The position numbers were made by a program, and so were the translations under genes. From Luidia sarsii (lineage: Eukaryota > Echinodermata > Asteroidea > Paxillosida > Luidiidae), in the NCBI GenBank assembly GCA_949987565.1, contig OX465118.1, forward strand, positions 8,431,564 to 8,495,563: 64,000 bases of DNA, written 5' to 3'. Of the stretch, positions 54,601 to 64,000 are shown one piece after another (positions within the stretch are counted from its first letter, which is position 1; every line of letters begins with the position of its first letter). The notes under the pieces are model-generated. The model ran no database searches and was not told the origin of the DNA. It saw only the letters and a list, made by a program, of their open reading frames with translations.

Positions 54601-57600
54601 CCCCGACCAAGTACATGTACATATACACACAAAAGAAAGTCAACACGAAAAGTGTCAACGGCTCCGAGGCAGACCGCACTTGTCAACTCTTAATGAGGAG
54701 TTTGACAGTCGGTCTCACGGAGTGGGCTTCAGAAAAAAGTCGGACGGGAGTCTCATTGTGCGCCTCAGAAGAAGCAGTGAGGCGGAAACAATCTGGCTGG
54801 AAAGAAATCCTCGTGTTGGACGTGCAATATCATTCGCCGGCGGGGTAATTGGGGGCTCCGGGCTTTTGACATTCTCAACAACAAAAAACAGCGTCTGTGG
54901 TCATTTTTCTTTTTAACACGAATTCTGTATCAATCATTATAGAGGGGAGGGGGATGGCGAAGAGAATGCAAACGTGCAAATTGGACAGACCACTGGATCT
55001 AAATTGAAGCTTTTATAGGCTCGGAAAGAAAAAAATAGTAATGAATTTTTATTACTCCAATGGCTCTAGTGAGTGAAAAGACTTGTTTTGGTGCATCAGG
55101 CGCTGTGAAAATATCTCTGAGGTACAGTATTGCACTTTTTTACGTGGGAACTGCACGAAGTTCCTAAGGCTTTTCATGCAAAAACTGACTACATGTAACT
55201 GAGAATTCTCACATTTTACATTTAGGAACAGATAGTAAAAACTAAAAAAAAAACATACTAGAAATGACAAGGTAATGGACAAAAATGTCCTGCACATGCT
55301 ACTTACAGTATCAGCTCCACAAATTGGCAATTTATGACAAATAAATCCAAGTGACAGAATATGTGACACACATGTACAACGTGCGGTACATGTACAGTAT
55401 GAACATGTACATGTTCAAGTACACTGTACGTTGTGTACTTGTATACATTTCAAAATCACAAACAGATTTTCTTTTATCTTTTCGAGGACAGACAAGAACG
55501 AGCTATAAAGAGCCCGTGAAAACAATCCAGAGCTTTCCAACAATACATGTAGATTGCTTAGTGCCACTACAATGCATATCTTGTATGGAGTGGGTCACAG
55601 GCAGGCTGCAAGAATCAGGCATGAGCCATGTACATGTACAAGTGCATTGATGTACAGTACCACATAATGTACACAGAGAGAGTGCTACGGTATACAAAAA
55701 TGTTGCAAACTGCTTACTGACTAAAATAACCAAAATGCAAATCATAAAATTTAGTGGGCCTGACGTTTCGATCCTAGCAGGACCTTTCTCAAAGGCAGAG
55801 AGAGAGAGAGAAAAGAGAGAGAGAGGAGAGGAGAGAGAGCTCCCACAAAAAAGTCTACATGATTGAAGGAATTCAGCAAAATCTGAAACTTTGTGTGGTT
55901 GACGTGCATGTACACATGTACCTGGGTAGGCAATGCACTGCAATACATCTGCACATTGTACGTGTACATGGGAAAAGCTTGCCTGATATTATACACTAAG
56001 ACATGTCTGGTTCTGAATAGAACCAGCAAGTGAAAAGTACTTTGCATTACCCAGGGTCAAAACAACAAAATTGTAAATTCTAACAACAACATAAAAATGC
56101 CCAAGGCAAACCATATTGGTTTCTTCACTCATTTACATGTACATGTAGTTGATTAAATCACCCCGTAAATTAATTTATTAAAAAACAAAAATAATTAAGG
56201 CAGACGTAAAGTGCACCGGCAATTACAGGGTATGTTCAGACGAGGGACTGGCTTGGGTGTTAGTTTGTGGTTACTAGTTGTTTGAGTAGCTGACTGCAAA
56301 TTCAAAAATCACCTTGGGTTCGTATGATACCACTGACACCCGATGATTGCGCAACCCACTGGGAGCCACCAGCACCAGATGTGTGTGATGGGGAATGGGC
56401 AACCCTCGTCCAAACAATAACACAGTGGGTGGTACATGTAGGTCGTAAAAGATACCCACATGGCATGGACTGTGGAGTACTGTAGTACCACTCCTTAGTA
56501 GGAATGAAATCGACTGACTTAACCCCTTGGATAGTCCCTGAAAAAGATTGTGTCCAAACGACAACTTCTGTCAGTCGGGCTAACCCATTCGAGTTTAGTC
56601 CTCAGGTTAGTCCCTCGTACAGTGTATGAACTACCCCCCAGGCGTCCTTAGTAGAAATGAAATCGACCGACTAAACCCCTTGGCTAGTTGTGTCCAAACG
56701 ACAACTTTTGTCAGTCGGGCTAACCCATTCGAGTTTAGTCCTCAGGTTAGTCCCTCGTATGAACTATCCCCCAGGCATCCTTAGTAGGAATGAAATCGAC
56801 CGACTAAACCCCTTGGCTAGTTGTGTCCAAACGACAACTTTTGTCAGTCGGGCTAACCCATTCAAGTTTAGTCCTCAGGTTAGCAGGTTAGTCCCTCGTA
56901 TGAACTACCCCATGCATGTACAAGCCCAATTTCATAGAGCCGCTTAAGCGTAAAAATCTGCTAAGCAGAAAAGGTCTTCCTCGTATAAGCTAAATTTCTA
57001 ACTGCACTGCGATGTGATGTCCATTGCTTTTGACTTGTTTTCTACTCTTCTTTACTTAGCATGAAACAAAAGTGAAGTTTGCGTAGGCAATGGGATCCTG
57101 TGGCTCATGAGTTTTTGTGCTTAAGCACATTTTGACGCTTAAGCGGCGCTATGAAATTGGCCCCATGTGTGGATGGCCAAGTATAAACAGAACTATTCAG
57201 ACAGGAAACAAACAAAGAGAAGCAACACTGACTGTGAACTTTTAACCAATTTGTCAAAAAATGCCCGAATTTGTTGAACGTGTGCAGTTGACAGCTTTTT
57301 CATTGGAAACCCATTTGGCAAGTTGACGTCATCATAATATTCTGTGGGAAGGGAAGTGCATGTACATGTACATGTACATAGCACACTGACAAATAGGTAG
57401 GAAGTTGGAACCTCTATGGATTAAAAACAAACTAACAGTATTAGTCTGGATGTCATGAGGAGGAACTGTTCCCTTCCCTCCCTATCAACGGCTTCGGTTT
57501 GATTTTCTTTATTGTGACTGGCAGGAAGTGAGTGATTCTGCCCAAAATACATTTCACGTCAAATTTAGGAGGGGGTAATAGAAGTACGTCACAACGGTCA

Positions 57601-60600
57601 ACCTAAGCAAATGAGTTGATTTGCCTACAGTGTGTATGTCTTTACATGTACATGTACATGTACATTTCAAGAGCTAAGATTAGAATGCATGTACAGCAGT
57701 CAAAGTCACCAAACCCATCGTAACTTACGATCAATCGCAAGACGTAAGCAATGCACAGAAACCATACGGCCCATCACAACTAACGATTGGTTATCCTCTG
57801 TACGTACTAGGTTAAGTTAGGATGCATCATAAGCCTTTGTAAAATCAGCTCCAGGCATGCCATTGCCAGGAGTAGTTGAGATAGGGACAACGTACTTAGA
57901 ATGAGAAACAGCTAGGGGCATTTCTTTTTAGAAAAGTTTGTGGAGACGCAAGGTACATTGTACATTGCACAGTAAAAGGCTGAAATGAGTCTCCGTTTAA
58001 AACATGCACTATAAACAGTGGTGCCCGGATTCGGAGGGCCCAAGTGCGCAGCAATGGCACAGGCGACTCTGCATTCCGGAAGGTCCCGGAGGGGGGACGA
58101 AGAGGCTATCAGAAAAAAAATCCTCTATTCCTCACCAGAGAGCGGAGAGGACTTCCACACTCCCGCCATGTTGCCGTCGGCGATGGACTTGGTGTCCAGC
58201 TGGTAGGTGTCCTGGAGGCGAAGTAGGGCTGCCCCCGCCCCCTTCAGGTCGTCGTTGGCCGGGAAGTAGTCACGATACTGCGAGATGTTCACCAGATAGT
58301 CTGCGGGGGAAGGAAAAAGAGCCGTTAGAGTGAGGGAAAACTTGAGGGCCGTTCAGACAGGTAAACAAAAAAAATTGAATCTCAATTCATTTTTTTTTTT
58401 TTTTTTTTTTTTTTTTGGGGGGGGGGTTGTGTGGACACAATAATTGTGATTACTAGTGGAATTTGAAACGCTACTCGTATTCCACTATTTACTGCAACTT
58501 TTCTAAACAATCGTGATTATTTATCGAGCAGATAATTTTTTATAAATGTATATTTTTTTCACCATTGTAATGTGTAATCAGTGAAAAGCAGTTTGCATCA
58601 CTTCAGTGCTCCTTGAACTCTACTTGAAGTGAATTGAATCAGATTGAATTTAATGAACATCAGCACTCCAAATATCCATATTCCTCTCACAATTTGGAGT
58701 CAACGGAACAACACATAGCTGCCAACCTAGAAGTTAAAGGAAATTAGGAATACTTCTGCTAAAAAAAAAATGGAATCACAGTGCAAACTACATAGGAATG
58801 CACATGTGTATTTCCAAGCCAAAAATCGTTATGTTGTCAAGAGCTTGTAAAAAGTGATACATTTTAACCAAAAAAGAGTAATGATTCCTCAAAAATGGCA
58901 ATGGTTGGCATTGGCAGACTCTACATGTACGTTCTATAATCAGTGAAAGGCAGTTTGCAGCACTTCTGTGCTCCTTGAACTTAAAGTGAATTGAATCAGA
59001 TTGAATTGAATGAAAAATCAGCACTCCGAATGTCCATTATTCCGCTGACAATGTGGCATCGCCAGAACGACATACGTACTTGTTTTGGGGGCATCCAATC
59101 GAATCATATTCTCCACCTCGGACCACTCCCACAGGAAGCGCTTGACGAGGAGCAGGCCGTTGATGGGATGCGAGAGGTAGTGCTCTGGATCCTGCACGGC
59201 CAGCGTGCTGGCTTTGGTCAGATCCTCCATCAGTCTGGGAGGTGGAGAGACAATAATTTTGGCCGTCAATGTCATAAAGGGATAACACAACATTTGTCGA
59301 GGTCAAAGAATAGTTGTCTGGTCCAACATAATGCATGAAATAGCACACCTGTGAAAATTTCAGCTCAATCCGCCAACCGAGTCTCGAGAAAATCATTTGT
59401 TGTTTCGCGAAAATGCAGCATACAACTAATTGTTCCAAAAAATAATTTAGATCTCAGGGTGAGATTAAATTAATTCTTTACTCTTTTCTAAAAAAATACA
59501 GCATTTTAGAAATATTTCAGTGTAAGGTTTCTATCACCATCTTCAAACTGTATAAGTTTCATGTACTGTAAATGTGTGAACATTTCTGTTTTTTGATCTA
59601 ACTAATGTTGTGTAGGGGAGAATGGGGCATGGGCCTGAGATAGTGCCATTCCCTTGGCTCTAAGAGCCCTTACAGAGATGCACTAAGGCAAACACAACTA
59701 GGATTAATTTGAAGTCGGGTTAAGTTAAAGCTGATTGACTTTCAGTGTTGAGGGTGATCTGAATTCACTGGTGTATTGTTCACAAACACAGGAGTCAGGA
59801 AGGCATACAATAAGGCAAGCAGTAGCTGGCATTTCCCTGAACCCGGCCCATATCCAAACAGATGATACTGTGCCCATGGAAGCTATTTAAGCAGTCTCAC
59901 GTGTACTACACTTTCTCCGAGTAGTTTAACTTCTTCAAACTGCACATAATAAGTTCAATGCATTCAGCATGGCTTTTTTTTTTCCCTTTCCCTGCAATTG
60001 GAAAAATTTATATCCAAATTATGCTGATACATGCCATTATTGGGGAGACAGCAGGCAGAGGTGAAAGGCCGGGAGCCTTGGATGGGGTCATGGCCTGTCC
60101 AGCACACAGGCAGACATAGGAAGTCTGTGGAGGGTGCAGAGGAAGGGAACTGACAGGCACCAGGCTAAGTTGGTGTACGTGCAGTTCAGGGAATGGGTTG
60201 AGTGGGGGGGGGGGAGGGGGGGGGTACGACCACCAGTTGCCACGTGTACAGTGTACATGTGTGGTGCATGTGCTGGCTGGCAGACCATTCAAGGAGTAAT
60301 TCAGTACTTGAGCTGTGTATTAATAGTACATGTACATGTACACTGCTTGGTGTCTTGAAAGTTGAAAGTACATGATGTACATGTACATGCATATGTCTAG
60401 ATGTACAAAGTACATGTAGACAGGTAAGGTAGATGCAAAGCATTTGACAAGCTTGTGAATACACATTCCATCATGTGCCTTACATACATTGTACAAAAGA
60501 AAACCCCTATCCATGTAACACCTTTTGCACACAATGTAACATGATCTTGGATTGTGAGACTGAGAGCATCTGTACTTTGTCTATAATGGTCTGTTCTTGA

Positions 60601-62062
60601 CAGGTTTGTAAATTGTAGCATACAGTGCAGAGCCTGAATGTTCATGTTCATGTACAGGTATGTAACCTTTGCCTTTGAGCATTCATGTAGACATTAAACA
60701 GCACGGGATACACCGTTATGTACGTGCAGGACTCAGTAGGAGGAAACTTTGCCTAACAGCATGTATACATCAGTATCACTTTAAGTCAGTCCCCATGATC
60801 TTTAATCCATCTGTGCAGGGTTTGAAATTTTCAAGATGAAGCACAACACATAATGTAGAAAGCAAAGGCTCTGAAACTGAATAAAATACATGTAACAATG
60901 TAGCCAAAAAAATGAGTCTGAAAAATAGCAAGACAGAAATTGGTCTTGCATACATGTAGACCTTGTCTCTTGCACTGATCAGGGTCATTGTTATCAGTCT
61001 GAAAATCCAAATTTATGGATTTGATAATTCAATTTGGCATAATTTGGACCTAGGGCTATTTCCGGACACCAACTCCGAGGGGGGAGGGGAAAGGACAGCC
61101 TGCGGGCCGAGGGAATACTGTGACAGCACAAACAACCTGACTACCGGTACACAATCTGGGCTGTGCCTGTGAATGTACATGGAAGGGATTCATTTCCACT
61201 GAAGTTATGCACTATGACCGGGAGGGAATGCCTAGCATTTCTGGCCTTGAATTGAAGCATGACACTGGCGTCTGCCGTTTGTCTCCCTACTCGAAGGCTT
61301 GAAGCGTCAGCAGCAAATCGAAAGGATTTTGTACAACTTGCACTTGAACTCGTAATTTGTACACTTGCTCTTTAAGTAAATTTATCTAGATTTGTGATGA
61401 TAACTGCCTGATGGTAATGTATGCAGTACATAAGGCGAAAGCACTGGGCATACAATGGTTGGGCAAAGGTTGGGTAAGCCCTCATTAATTTGAAAAATCA
61501 GATTGAATTCAGATCATGTCAGGATTTAGCCTGACACTTGGTTTGCCTCGTGTCTTTGTCAAGTGCAAACTTAAAGACTGCACAAGGTCCCTTGCCCAAA
61601 CTTGAATAATATGGGTGTGGGTATAACTTTACATGTAGGTTAAGAGTTGGGGTAGTCCAGTCTATACCCCTATACAGTATACACCCTAACTTCTAAAATT
61701 TATCTTAAGTTAACATATAGTCCTTGAACAATCTTAAAGACCATGCAAGGTTTGATGTTTGCCATTGATGGCTTTACAGTGCAGACGGATTTCTGTGTCA
61801 GACTCAAGAGGCTAATGAAATCAAGGGCCTCCCAGGTCTGCATGTGATAATGAGGGGGGAGGGGGAAGGGGGTGTTGCCAAGATTTCCTTACGTCTTGAT
61901 CTTCTGTATCTTGACCTCCTCCTGCCGGATGTACTCGTTCAGTGCATCCAGCATGTTGCTCTCTGTGTAGATGACGTGCTCCAAGTCCACCAGAGCTGTG
62001 AAGACCTCGGCCGAGCCAGTGGCGATCAAGCCCAGAAGGCCCAGCAGGATGAAGGCCTGCAT
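41568..62062 (-). CDS. P4HA: Collagen prolyl 4-hydroxylase subunit alpha
   Basis: Thirteen minus-strand coding exons: 62062-61893, 59234-59080, 58300-58136, 53690-53524, 53041-52990, 52306-52050, 51354-51181, 50628-50458, 50109-50056, 45401-45336, 43688-43620, 42507-42411 and 41644-41568 (TAG). Phases agree, giving 557 residues (human about 534). The enzyme hydroxylates collagen prolines in the ER lumen using Fe(II), 2-oxoglutarate and ascorbate, as a tetramer with protein disulfide isomerase. Domains: signal peptide (cleavage likely after TGSA, residue 18), N-terminal dimerisation region, TPR-like peptide-binding domain (about 164-252, FEIGRIAYNANDYFHSRLW), an acidic linker (about 263-300), and the catalytic domain (about 325-557). 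Iron ligands H450, D452 (YEPHFDFAR) and H521 (TRHAACPVLVGSKW); 2-oxoglutarate Lys K531. An alternative exon lies at 47238-47188. At least one 5'UTR exon probably lies further right. Confidence 0.95.
41980..42125 (+). mobile_element. R2 family copy with hammerhead-like hairpin
   Basis: GGCCAG...CTGGTCGAAACGTCGAC, then TTCATTTCAGAACCACACC, TTTAAGAGACCTTATACATG and GGTGTCACCGCAAACCCTCC. It parallels 12281-12440 closely, in the last intron of the hydroxylase gene. Confidence 0.7.
42565..43068. repeat. 81/84-bp tandem repeat, six copies
   Basis: Each unit has AACCAAATCAGAGATGATGG, CGAAAGAAGAAGAAGAATTC, AAACGGAAGAAGAAATCAAG and ATCCTTCCAACATTTG. Lengths differ by one GAA triplet, so an open frame (QIRDDGHERRRRILNGRRN) survives, but it is intronic between exons 43620 and 42507. 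Confidence 0.9.
43480..43515 (+). repeat. R1 core fragment
   Basis: ATCAATCCTAGCAGGACCTT only. Confidence 0.4.
44056..44150 (+). repeat. tRNA-derived SINE with well-kept cloverleaf ends
   Basis: GGCTGGATAGCTCAGACAGA, D-stem GCTC/GAGC, and T-arm TCGGGTTCAAGTCCCGG with a possible acceptor pairing GGCTGGA/TCCTGTC (six of seven). The anticodon arm does not fold, so this is a pol III-derived SINE head, not a tRNA gene. Confidence 0.6.
44484..44659. mobile_element. Short Tc1/mariner/pogo-type MITE with TA target sites
   Basis: The left end TACAGTGGAACGTCGCTATA and the right end GTTCCACTGTA are inverted and both sit at TA. The interior repeats AACGAACG and ACCGAAC motifs. From memory CAGTGGAAC ends are typical of Tigger/pogo relatives. 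About 175 bp, non-coding. Confidence 0.75.
45336..45401 (-). CDS. P4HA: P4HA alternative exon A (KEETNAFKELG type)
   Basis: 66 bp between a TATAG acceptor and a GTAAGT donor, encoding KEETNAFKELG then TGNRIATMLFY; both ends in phase 0. It matches the vertebrate exon encoding KDEPDAFKELGTGNRIATWL. It lies between the exon with the HFD iron ligands (50109-50056) and the exon starting MSDVPAGG (43688-43620). Confidence 0.9.
47188..47238 (-). CDS. P4HA: P4HA alternative exon B (RPNAYETGNRI type)
   Basis: 51 bp between CTTTCAG and GTAAGT, encoding RPNAYETGNRIATMLFY, in phase 0 at both ends. Its second half is nearly the same peptide as exon A (GNRIATMLFY) but encoded by different codons, while its start resembles the other vertebrate alternative exon (RPFDSGLKTEGNRL), four residues shorter. 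It therefore looks like the partner in a mutually exclusive pair. Confidence 0.8.
47311..47548. repeat. Inverted pair of tRNA-derived SINEs
   Basis: Right arm: GGCCGGATAGCTCAGATGGT and TCTAGTTCAAATCCTAGTCC (A and B boxes). Left arm: their complement, GGACTTGAATCTAAGACC and CTTACCATCTGAAGTATCC. Between them CTTCCCAAATAATTAACTAG faces CTAGTTGACTATTTGGGAAG. The pair lies about 80 bp from exon B. Confidence 0.8.
48419..48930. repeat. (CAGC/CAAC/CAGT)n tetranucleotide array
   Basis: About 125 tetramers CAGC, CAAC, CAGT without a break in a P4HA intron. They give a Ser/Gln/Pro/Ala-rich frame on one strand and Trp/Leu/Ala/Gly on the other, both spurious. Confidence 0.95.
49500..49632. mobile_element. 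R1 family, head-to-head pair
   Basis: AGAGGGCCTGAGGTTTCGATCC faces GTCCTGCTAGGATCGAAACG with CAGGCCCTC; outer AATCTCAAAAA mirrors TTTTTGAGATT. Confidence 0.8.
50140..50200 (+). repeat. R1 fragment beside P4HA exon 50109-50056
   Basis: GGACCTGACATTTCGATCCA then GCGGGACTTTTCTCAAAGTAG, 35 bp upstream (transcript sense) of the acceptor. Confidence 0.6.
50745..50850. mobile_element. R5 MITE-like copy
   Basis: CACAGCGCATCACAGCTTAC then GTACGATGCATCGTAAGGC, as at 20555 and 57690. Confidence 0.55.
50865..51130. repeat. R2 copy followed by R1 copy
   Basis: R2: GTTTGCATGGTGGAGATATT, AGGTTTGCGGTGACACCATG, TTTCGAGAAGGAGTGTGGC (50870-51000). R1: AAGGTCCTTGCTAGGATCG, AAACGTCAGGCCCTC and the tail word AGTCAGCGAGCAGTGTTTG (51040-51130). 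Confidence 0.7.
51385..51745. repeat. About 70-bp tandem repeat, five copies
   Basis: AACGGTTTTGGTCTTTTTTG and CAATATGACCAGAAAACAAT recur at roughly 51391, 51468, 51540, 51609 and 51679. It begins close to the acceptor of exon 51354-51181. Confidence 0.85.
51750..52042. mobile_element. R1 family, one copy plus a head-to-head pair
   Basis: First GAGAAAGATCCTGCTAGGAT with GCAGATCATTTTAGTCGG; then CAAAAATGTTGCAAACTGC, GGCCTCGCGTTTCGATCC facing GGTCCTGCTGGGATCGAAAC. The pair ends 8 bp from the donor of exon 52306-52050. Confidence 0.85.
52350..52632. mobile_element. R1 family, palindromic pair and a third copy
   Basis: GGGCCCGACGTTTCGATCC is joined directly to GGTCCTGCTAGGATCGAAAC (52357-52425) with the tail GTAAGCAGTTTGCAACATTT; a third core GGCCTGACATTTTGATCCTA is at 52582. 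The first arm starts 40 bp from an exon. Confidence 0.85.
52640..52700 (-). repeat. tRNA-derived SINE fragment, antisense
   Basis: GGACCAGGACCTCTGGTTTTGCG and ATCCAGCCCTTAGATGGTGG match the complement of the 47464-47545 SINE head, with the B box lost. Confidence 0.5.
52775..52922. mobile_element. Hairpin MITE with about 42-bp terminal inverted repeats
   Basis: The left end GATTTCACTAACGCATTGCA...GCAAACGCCAAAAT mirrors the right end ATTTTGCCGTTTGTGATG...ATTACTGAAATC. The inner AATCCATCGCACACTGATCG also self-pairs with GCGATGGATT. Confidence 0.8.
53200..53260 (-). repeat. SINE tail fragment (second family)
   Basis: GAGAATGTAATCCAATGACG and GGTTTGCCCAACTTG match tail words of the Leu/Ser-like SINE at 33430. 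Confidence 0.4.
53700..54215. repeat. Purine-rich GGGA/GACA degenerate repeat
   Basis: GGGAGGGAGCGAGGGAGG-type units followed by GACAGACAGACAGA and GAGAGA runs, starting 10 bp from the acceptor of exon 53690-53524, hence a long pyrimidine tract in the transcript. Confidence 0.9.
54216..55690. other. P4HA intron, no feature beyond short repeats
   Basis: Mostly unique-looking sequence. One R1-like word TATTTCGATCCTGGGAGGAA lies at 54500. The first strong ACATGTAC clusters start near 54605 and 55375. Confidence 0.5.
55690..55830 (+). repeat. R1 family copy with GA microsatellite
   Basis: TACAAAAATGTTGCAAACTG, ATTTAGTGGGCCTGACGTTT, AGCAGGACCTTTCTCAAAGG, then (GA)n at 55797-55830. Confidence 0.85.
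56490..56920. repeat. About 132-bp tandem repeat, three copies
   Basis: GAATGAAATCGACCGACTAA, CCAAACGACAACTTTTGTCA, GGGCTAACCCATTC and AGTCCTCAGGTTAGTCCCTC recur in order at about 56500, 56655 and 56788. A related word CAGACGAGGGACTGGCTTGG lies at 56232. Confidence 0.85.
56928..57168. mobile_element. MITE with GGCCAATTTCATAGCGCCGC-type ends
   Basis: Left CCAATTTCATAGAGCCGCTT then AAGCGT; right ACGCTTAAGCGGCGCTATGA then AATTGG. About 240 bp, non-coding, in a P4HA intron. Confidence 0.85.
57690..57860. mobile_element. R5 MITE-like copy
   Basis: AACCCATCGTAACTTACGAT, ACAGAAACCATACGGCCC, and AGTTAGGATGCATCATAAGC near the right end. Confidence 0.6.
58385..58430. repeat. Poly(T)-poly(G) tract
   Basis: About 27 T followed by about 10 G in a P4HA intron. 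Confidence 0.9.
58600..59000. repeat. Direct duplication about 330 bp apart
   Basis: CAGTGAAAAGCAGTTTGCAT...TCAGTGCTCCTTGAACT and TGAATTGAATCAGATTGAAT occur at about 58578-58655 and again at 58940-59010, the second ending near the donor of exon 59234-59080. Confidence 0.75.
59450..61850. other. P4HA intron 1, no gene seen
   Basis: Unique-looking AT-rich DNA with ACATGTAC clusters and a G-run at 60208-60226. No coding frame of quality on either strand. Confidence 0.5.
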
Positions 62063-62082
62063 CGTGCTGACCGTGACCTTGG

Positions 62083-63894
62083 AACGGGGAGAAAGAGAGA
62101 GAGAGAGATAAGGGCTGTTCCCACTTTTAATAAACTGGTACCGGTAATCGCGATTCAAAAATATTTCTCTTTTTTTTGTCGTGTCCACACAGGCCACAAA
62201 ATCGCGAGCCGATTGCAGTCAGCAAATGGGGACTTGTGATCAAATGGTGGTCGTGTCCTTGAGGGTGGCCCACACAGGGAGACATTATAAACAAGCACAG
62301 CATTTCCTGTCAATCAGAGTGTGAGCTTTGCGATGATTCATCTTTATATCGAAGAATTATGCACACAGCATGATTTATAGGTTCACAATCACAACTAACA
62401 CATTTGAGTTACCCCCCCCAAAAAAAAAAAAAAAATAGAACCACATTTAAAATCTGGACTGGAATCCTACCCACTGGCCTATTTTGAGCAGCCACCTGCC
62501 AAGAGTATGTGGTAATGTGGTTACACTCTGTAGCCTTCAAAGAAAAACCAAGTACATGGATACATGTACCCCTGTAGGCCTCACAAGGGGTAGACAATCT
62601 AATGAGGTTCTACCACTGTTCATAACTTTATATTGTGTGCCTAACACATACCTGGTCTGTGTGGTGGTGGTTGCCTGGCAGGATCCTCTCAGGAGCTCAA
62701 CCAACCCCCACCCCAACAATTAAAAATCAATCACAATAGTGTGGCTTTTAAGCTCCAAGAATAATATTTCTCGGGGCTCCACTTCACTATGCCCGCAGGT
62801 CTGGCTTTACTGGCATTTTGGATGATCCTAATCATCTGACTGGTATTGGTATTGAATACACCTTCAATACACCTTGTTGGCATACATGTACATTGTACAT
62901 GTACACCTGCTACATGTACGTAAAGTACTTGTACAGGTGTACCTGTTTTATGAATGTGTAGAGTGGCACTGGTAGAGCAGTACAGTGGTTTGCGATTATG
63001 GTAAAAACTGGGTTTTGCTTGCGTTCACTCCTGAAGGCAAAACATTGTGAGCTGATTGTTGTCAGCAGTTGTGGTCAAATGGCGGGCGAGTCCTTCAGGG
63101 TGGTTCATGTAGGGAGACATAAAACAAGCACAGCACTTCCTGTTACATGTACGGTAGTTATGGTGCTCTGTGAGATCTAAAAAAAAAATGGATGCAATTC
63201 AAGGGAGCATTCCCACACGAACTGCAGTGCTGCACCCGCATGGCAAATTAATGCGATTTTCTAGAAAAGTCTCGCTAAAAGTGGAGTCGTCATTGGGTTG
63301 GCAGATTATGTGCGTTGTGATTGGCTAAAGCATTGCAAATTCCTGGAGGCAAAATATGTGGAATTGCCACAATTGCACAGTACCGGTACATGTACATTGT
63401 GTACATGTACATTTGCGTACACTGTACATTTAAAATGAGGTACTGAACTCAAAAGGGTCTAGACAGTCAATCCTGTCCAGCCCATACTGTACCGGTAGCT
63501 GTGGCATACACACTGCCACAGGTATGCAACTGGCTGGGTGACATTGGAATAATGCAATAATGCATTGAAGGTGAACTCATCATCCAGGGTCTTCTTAAAG
63601 TAAAACCAAAAGAAGTCTGGAAAGTTTTTGAGAGATTTTCTAGGATTTTGGAAGGCTGTAAGTTACAATACGTGTACACGTACATGTAGGTACCGGTGTA
63701 CAGTACATGTACATCATATCTGAGCATTTCCTAGTACTGTACACACAATGTATAGTACTGTAACTCCCAAATCGACTTAATTGCACATGTACATTGTATG
63801 TCAAGCATAGACACAGGGGGGTCACTGCATCCATTTACTGGTAGTCAAAAGGAGCTACAATGTACAACAATGCGATTGCATACTGTAAAATTAT
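62083..63894. other. Upstream of the P4HA start exon; 5'UTR/promoter side, nothing definite
   Basis: The start exon seems to begin just after an acceptor-like CCGTTCCAAG about 20 bases 5' of the ATG, so an untranslated exon should lie further right, perhaps outside the window. CGATTCAAAAATATTTC and related words suggest a short diverged repeat at 62145-62260, with a partner at 63030-63110 (CATTGTGAGCTGATTGTTGT). Confidence 0.4.
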
Positions 63895-63955
63895 TCTCAA
63901 AAGTTAGAGGGCCTGATGTTTCGATCATAGCAGGACCTTTCTCAAAGGCCAAGAA
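63895..63955 (+). repeat. R1 family copy at window end
   Basis: TTAGAGGGCCTGATGTTTCG, ATCATAGCAGGACC, TTTCTCAAAGGCCAAG. Confidence 0.75.
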
Positions 63956-64000
63956 AGGTACACATATAATACTACATGAAGGAAAGCTGAATAGTTTCAG

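Larger units (their letters stand above)
55370..63800. repeat. Dispersed TACATGTA/GTACATGTAC motif enrichment
   Basis: Palindromic words such as ACATGTACATGTACA occur dozens of times over this stretch (clusters near 55380-55445, 57357, 57645, 60330-60420, 62885-62940, 63385-63425, 63670-63715), along with TACCGGTA palindromes. The left half of the window has very few. Confidence 0.8.

Overview
This is animal nuclear DNA. Five multi-exon protein genes with canonical GT..AG introns sit in a sea of introns and intergenic DNA packed with minisatellites, MITE-like elements, tRNA-derived SINEs and non-LTR/Penelope-like retroelement debris. The exons are clearly more GC-rich than the introns. The gene set (a CYP17/CYP1-clan-like P450, an SLC16 transporter, a C2orf81 homologue, ENKD1 and a collagen prolyl 4-hydroxylase alpha subunit) and the repeat style (dense TACATGTA motifs, Penelope-like remnants) suggest a marine invertebrate deuterostome such as an echinoderm, amphioxus or hemichordate. 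I cannot choose between these from sequence alone.

Layout. 1-4913 (+): the 3' six exons of a cytochrome P450 whose first exons lie left of the window. 6006-10355 (-): an SLC16/monocarboxylate-transporter-like gene, convergent with the P450, start exon not found. 10.4-19.4 kb: an intergenic transposon graveyard with two Penelope-like fragments, a hammerhead-like motif, MITEs, and a non-LTR reverse transcriptase split by a younger insertion with a 12-bp target-site duplication. 19457-28491 (-): a C2orf81 homologue, nine coding exons. 29.9-30.1 kb: a promoter-like block with YY1-, CCAAT-, CRE- and RFX X-box-like sites. 30614-35921 (+): ENKD1, six coding exons, with a non-coding first exon ending at 30111. 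36.8-41.5 kb: mostly featureless. 41568-62062 (-): prolyl 4-hydroxylase subunit alpha, thirteen coding exons plus a duplicated alternative exon. Every listed exon set was checked by reading frame: phases agree across all junctions.

Functional links. ENKD1 is a known centrosome/cilium protein, is arranged head to head with the C2orf81 homologue, and has an X-box-like site in its promoter, which fits ciliary-type regulation. The other genes look like unrelated neighbours. There is no bacterial operon, CRISPR array or defence system.

Most interesting signals: (1) two homologous alternatively usable exons at 45.3 and 47.2 kb in the prolyl hydroxylase gene, matching the mutually exclusive exon pair known in vertebrate P4HA genes; (2) a Penelope-like ORF end at 13.2 kb whose stop codon is embedded in a hammerhead-ribozyme core; (3) a very abundant dispersed family (called R1 here, about 25 copies or fragments) whose conserved centre has the same hammerhead-like topology with a possibly compensated core, often present as head-to-head palindromes; a second family (R2) shares the motif.
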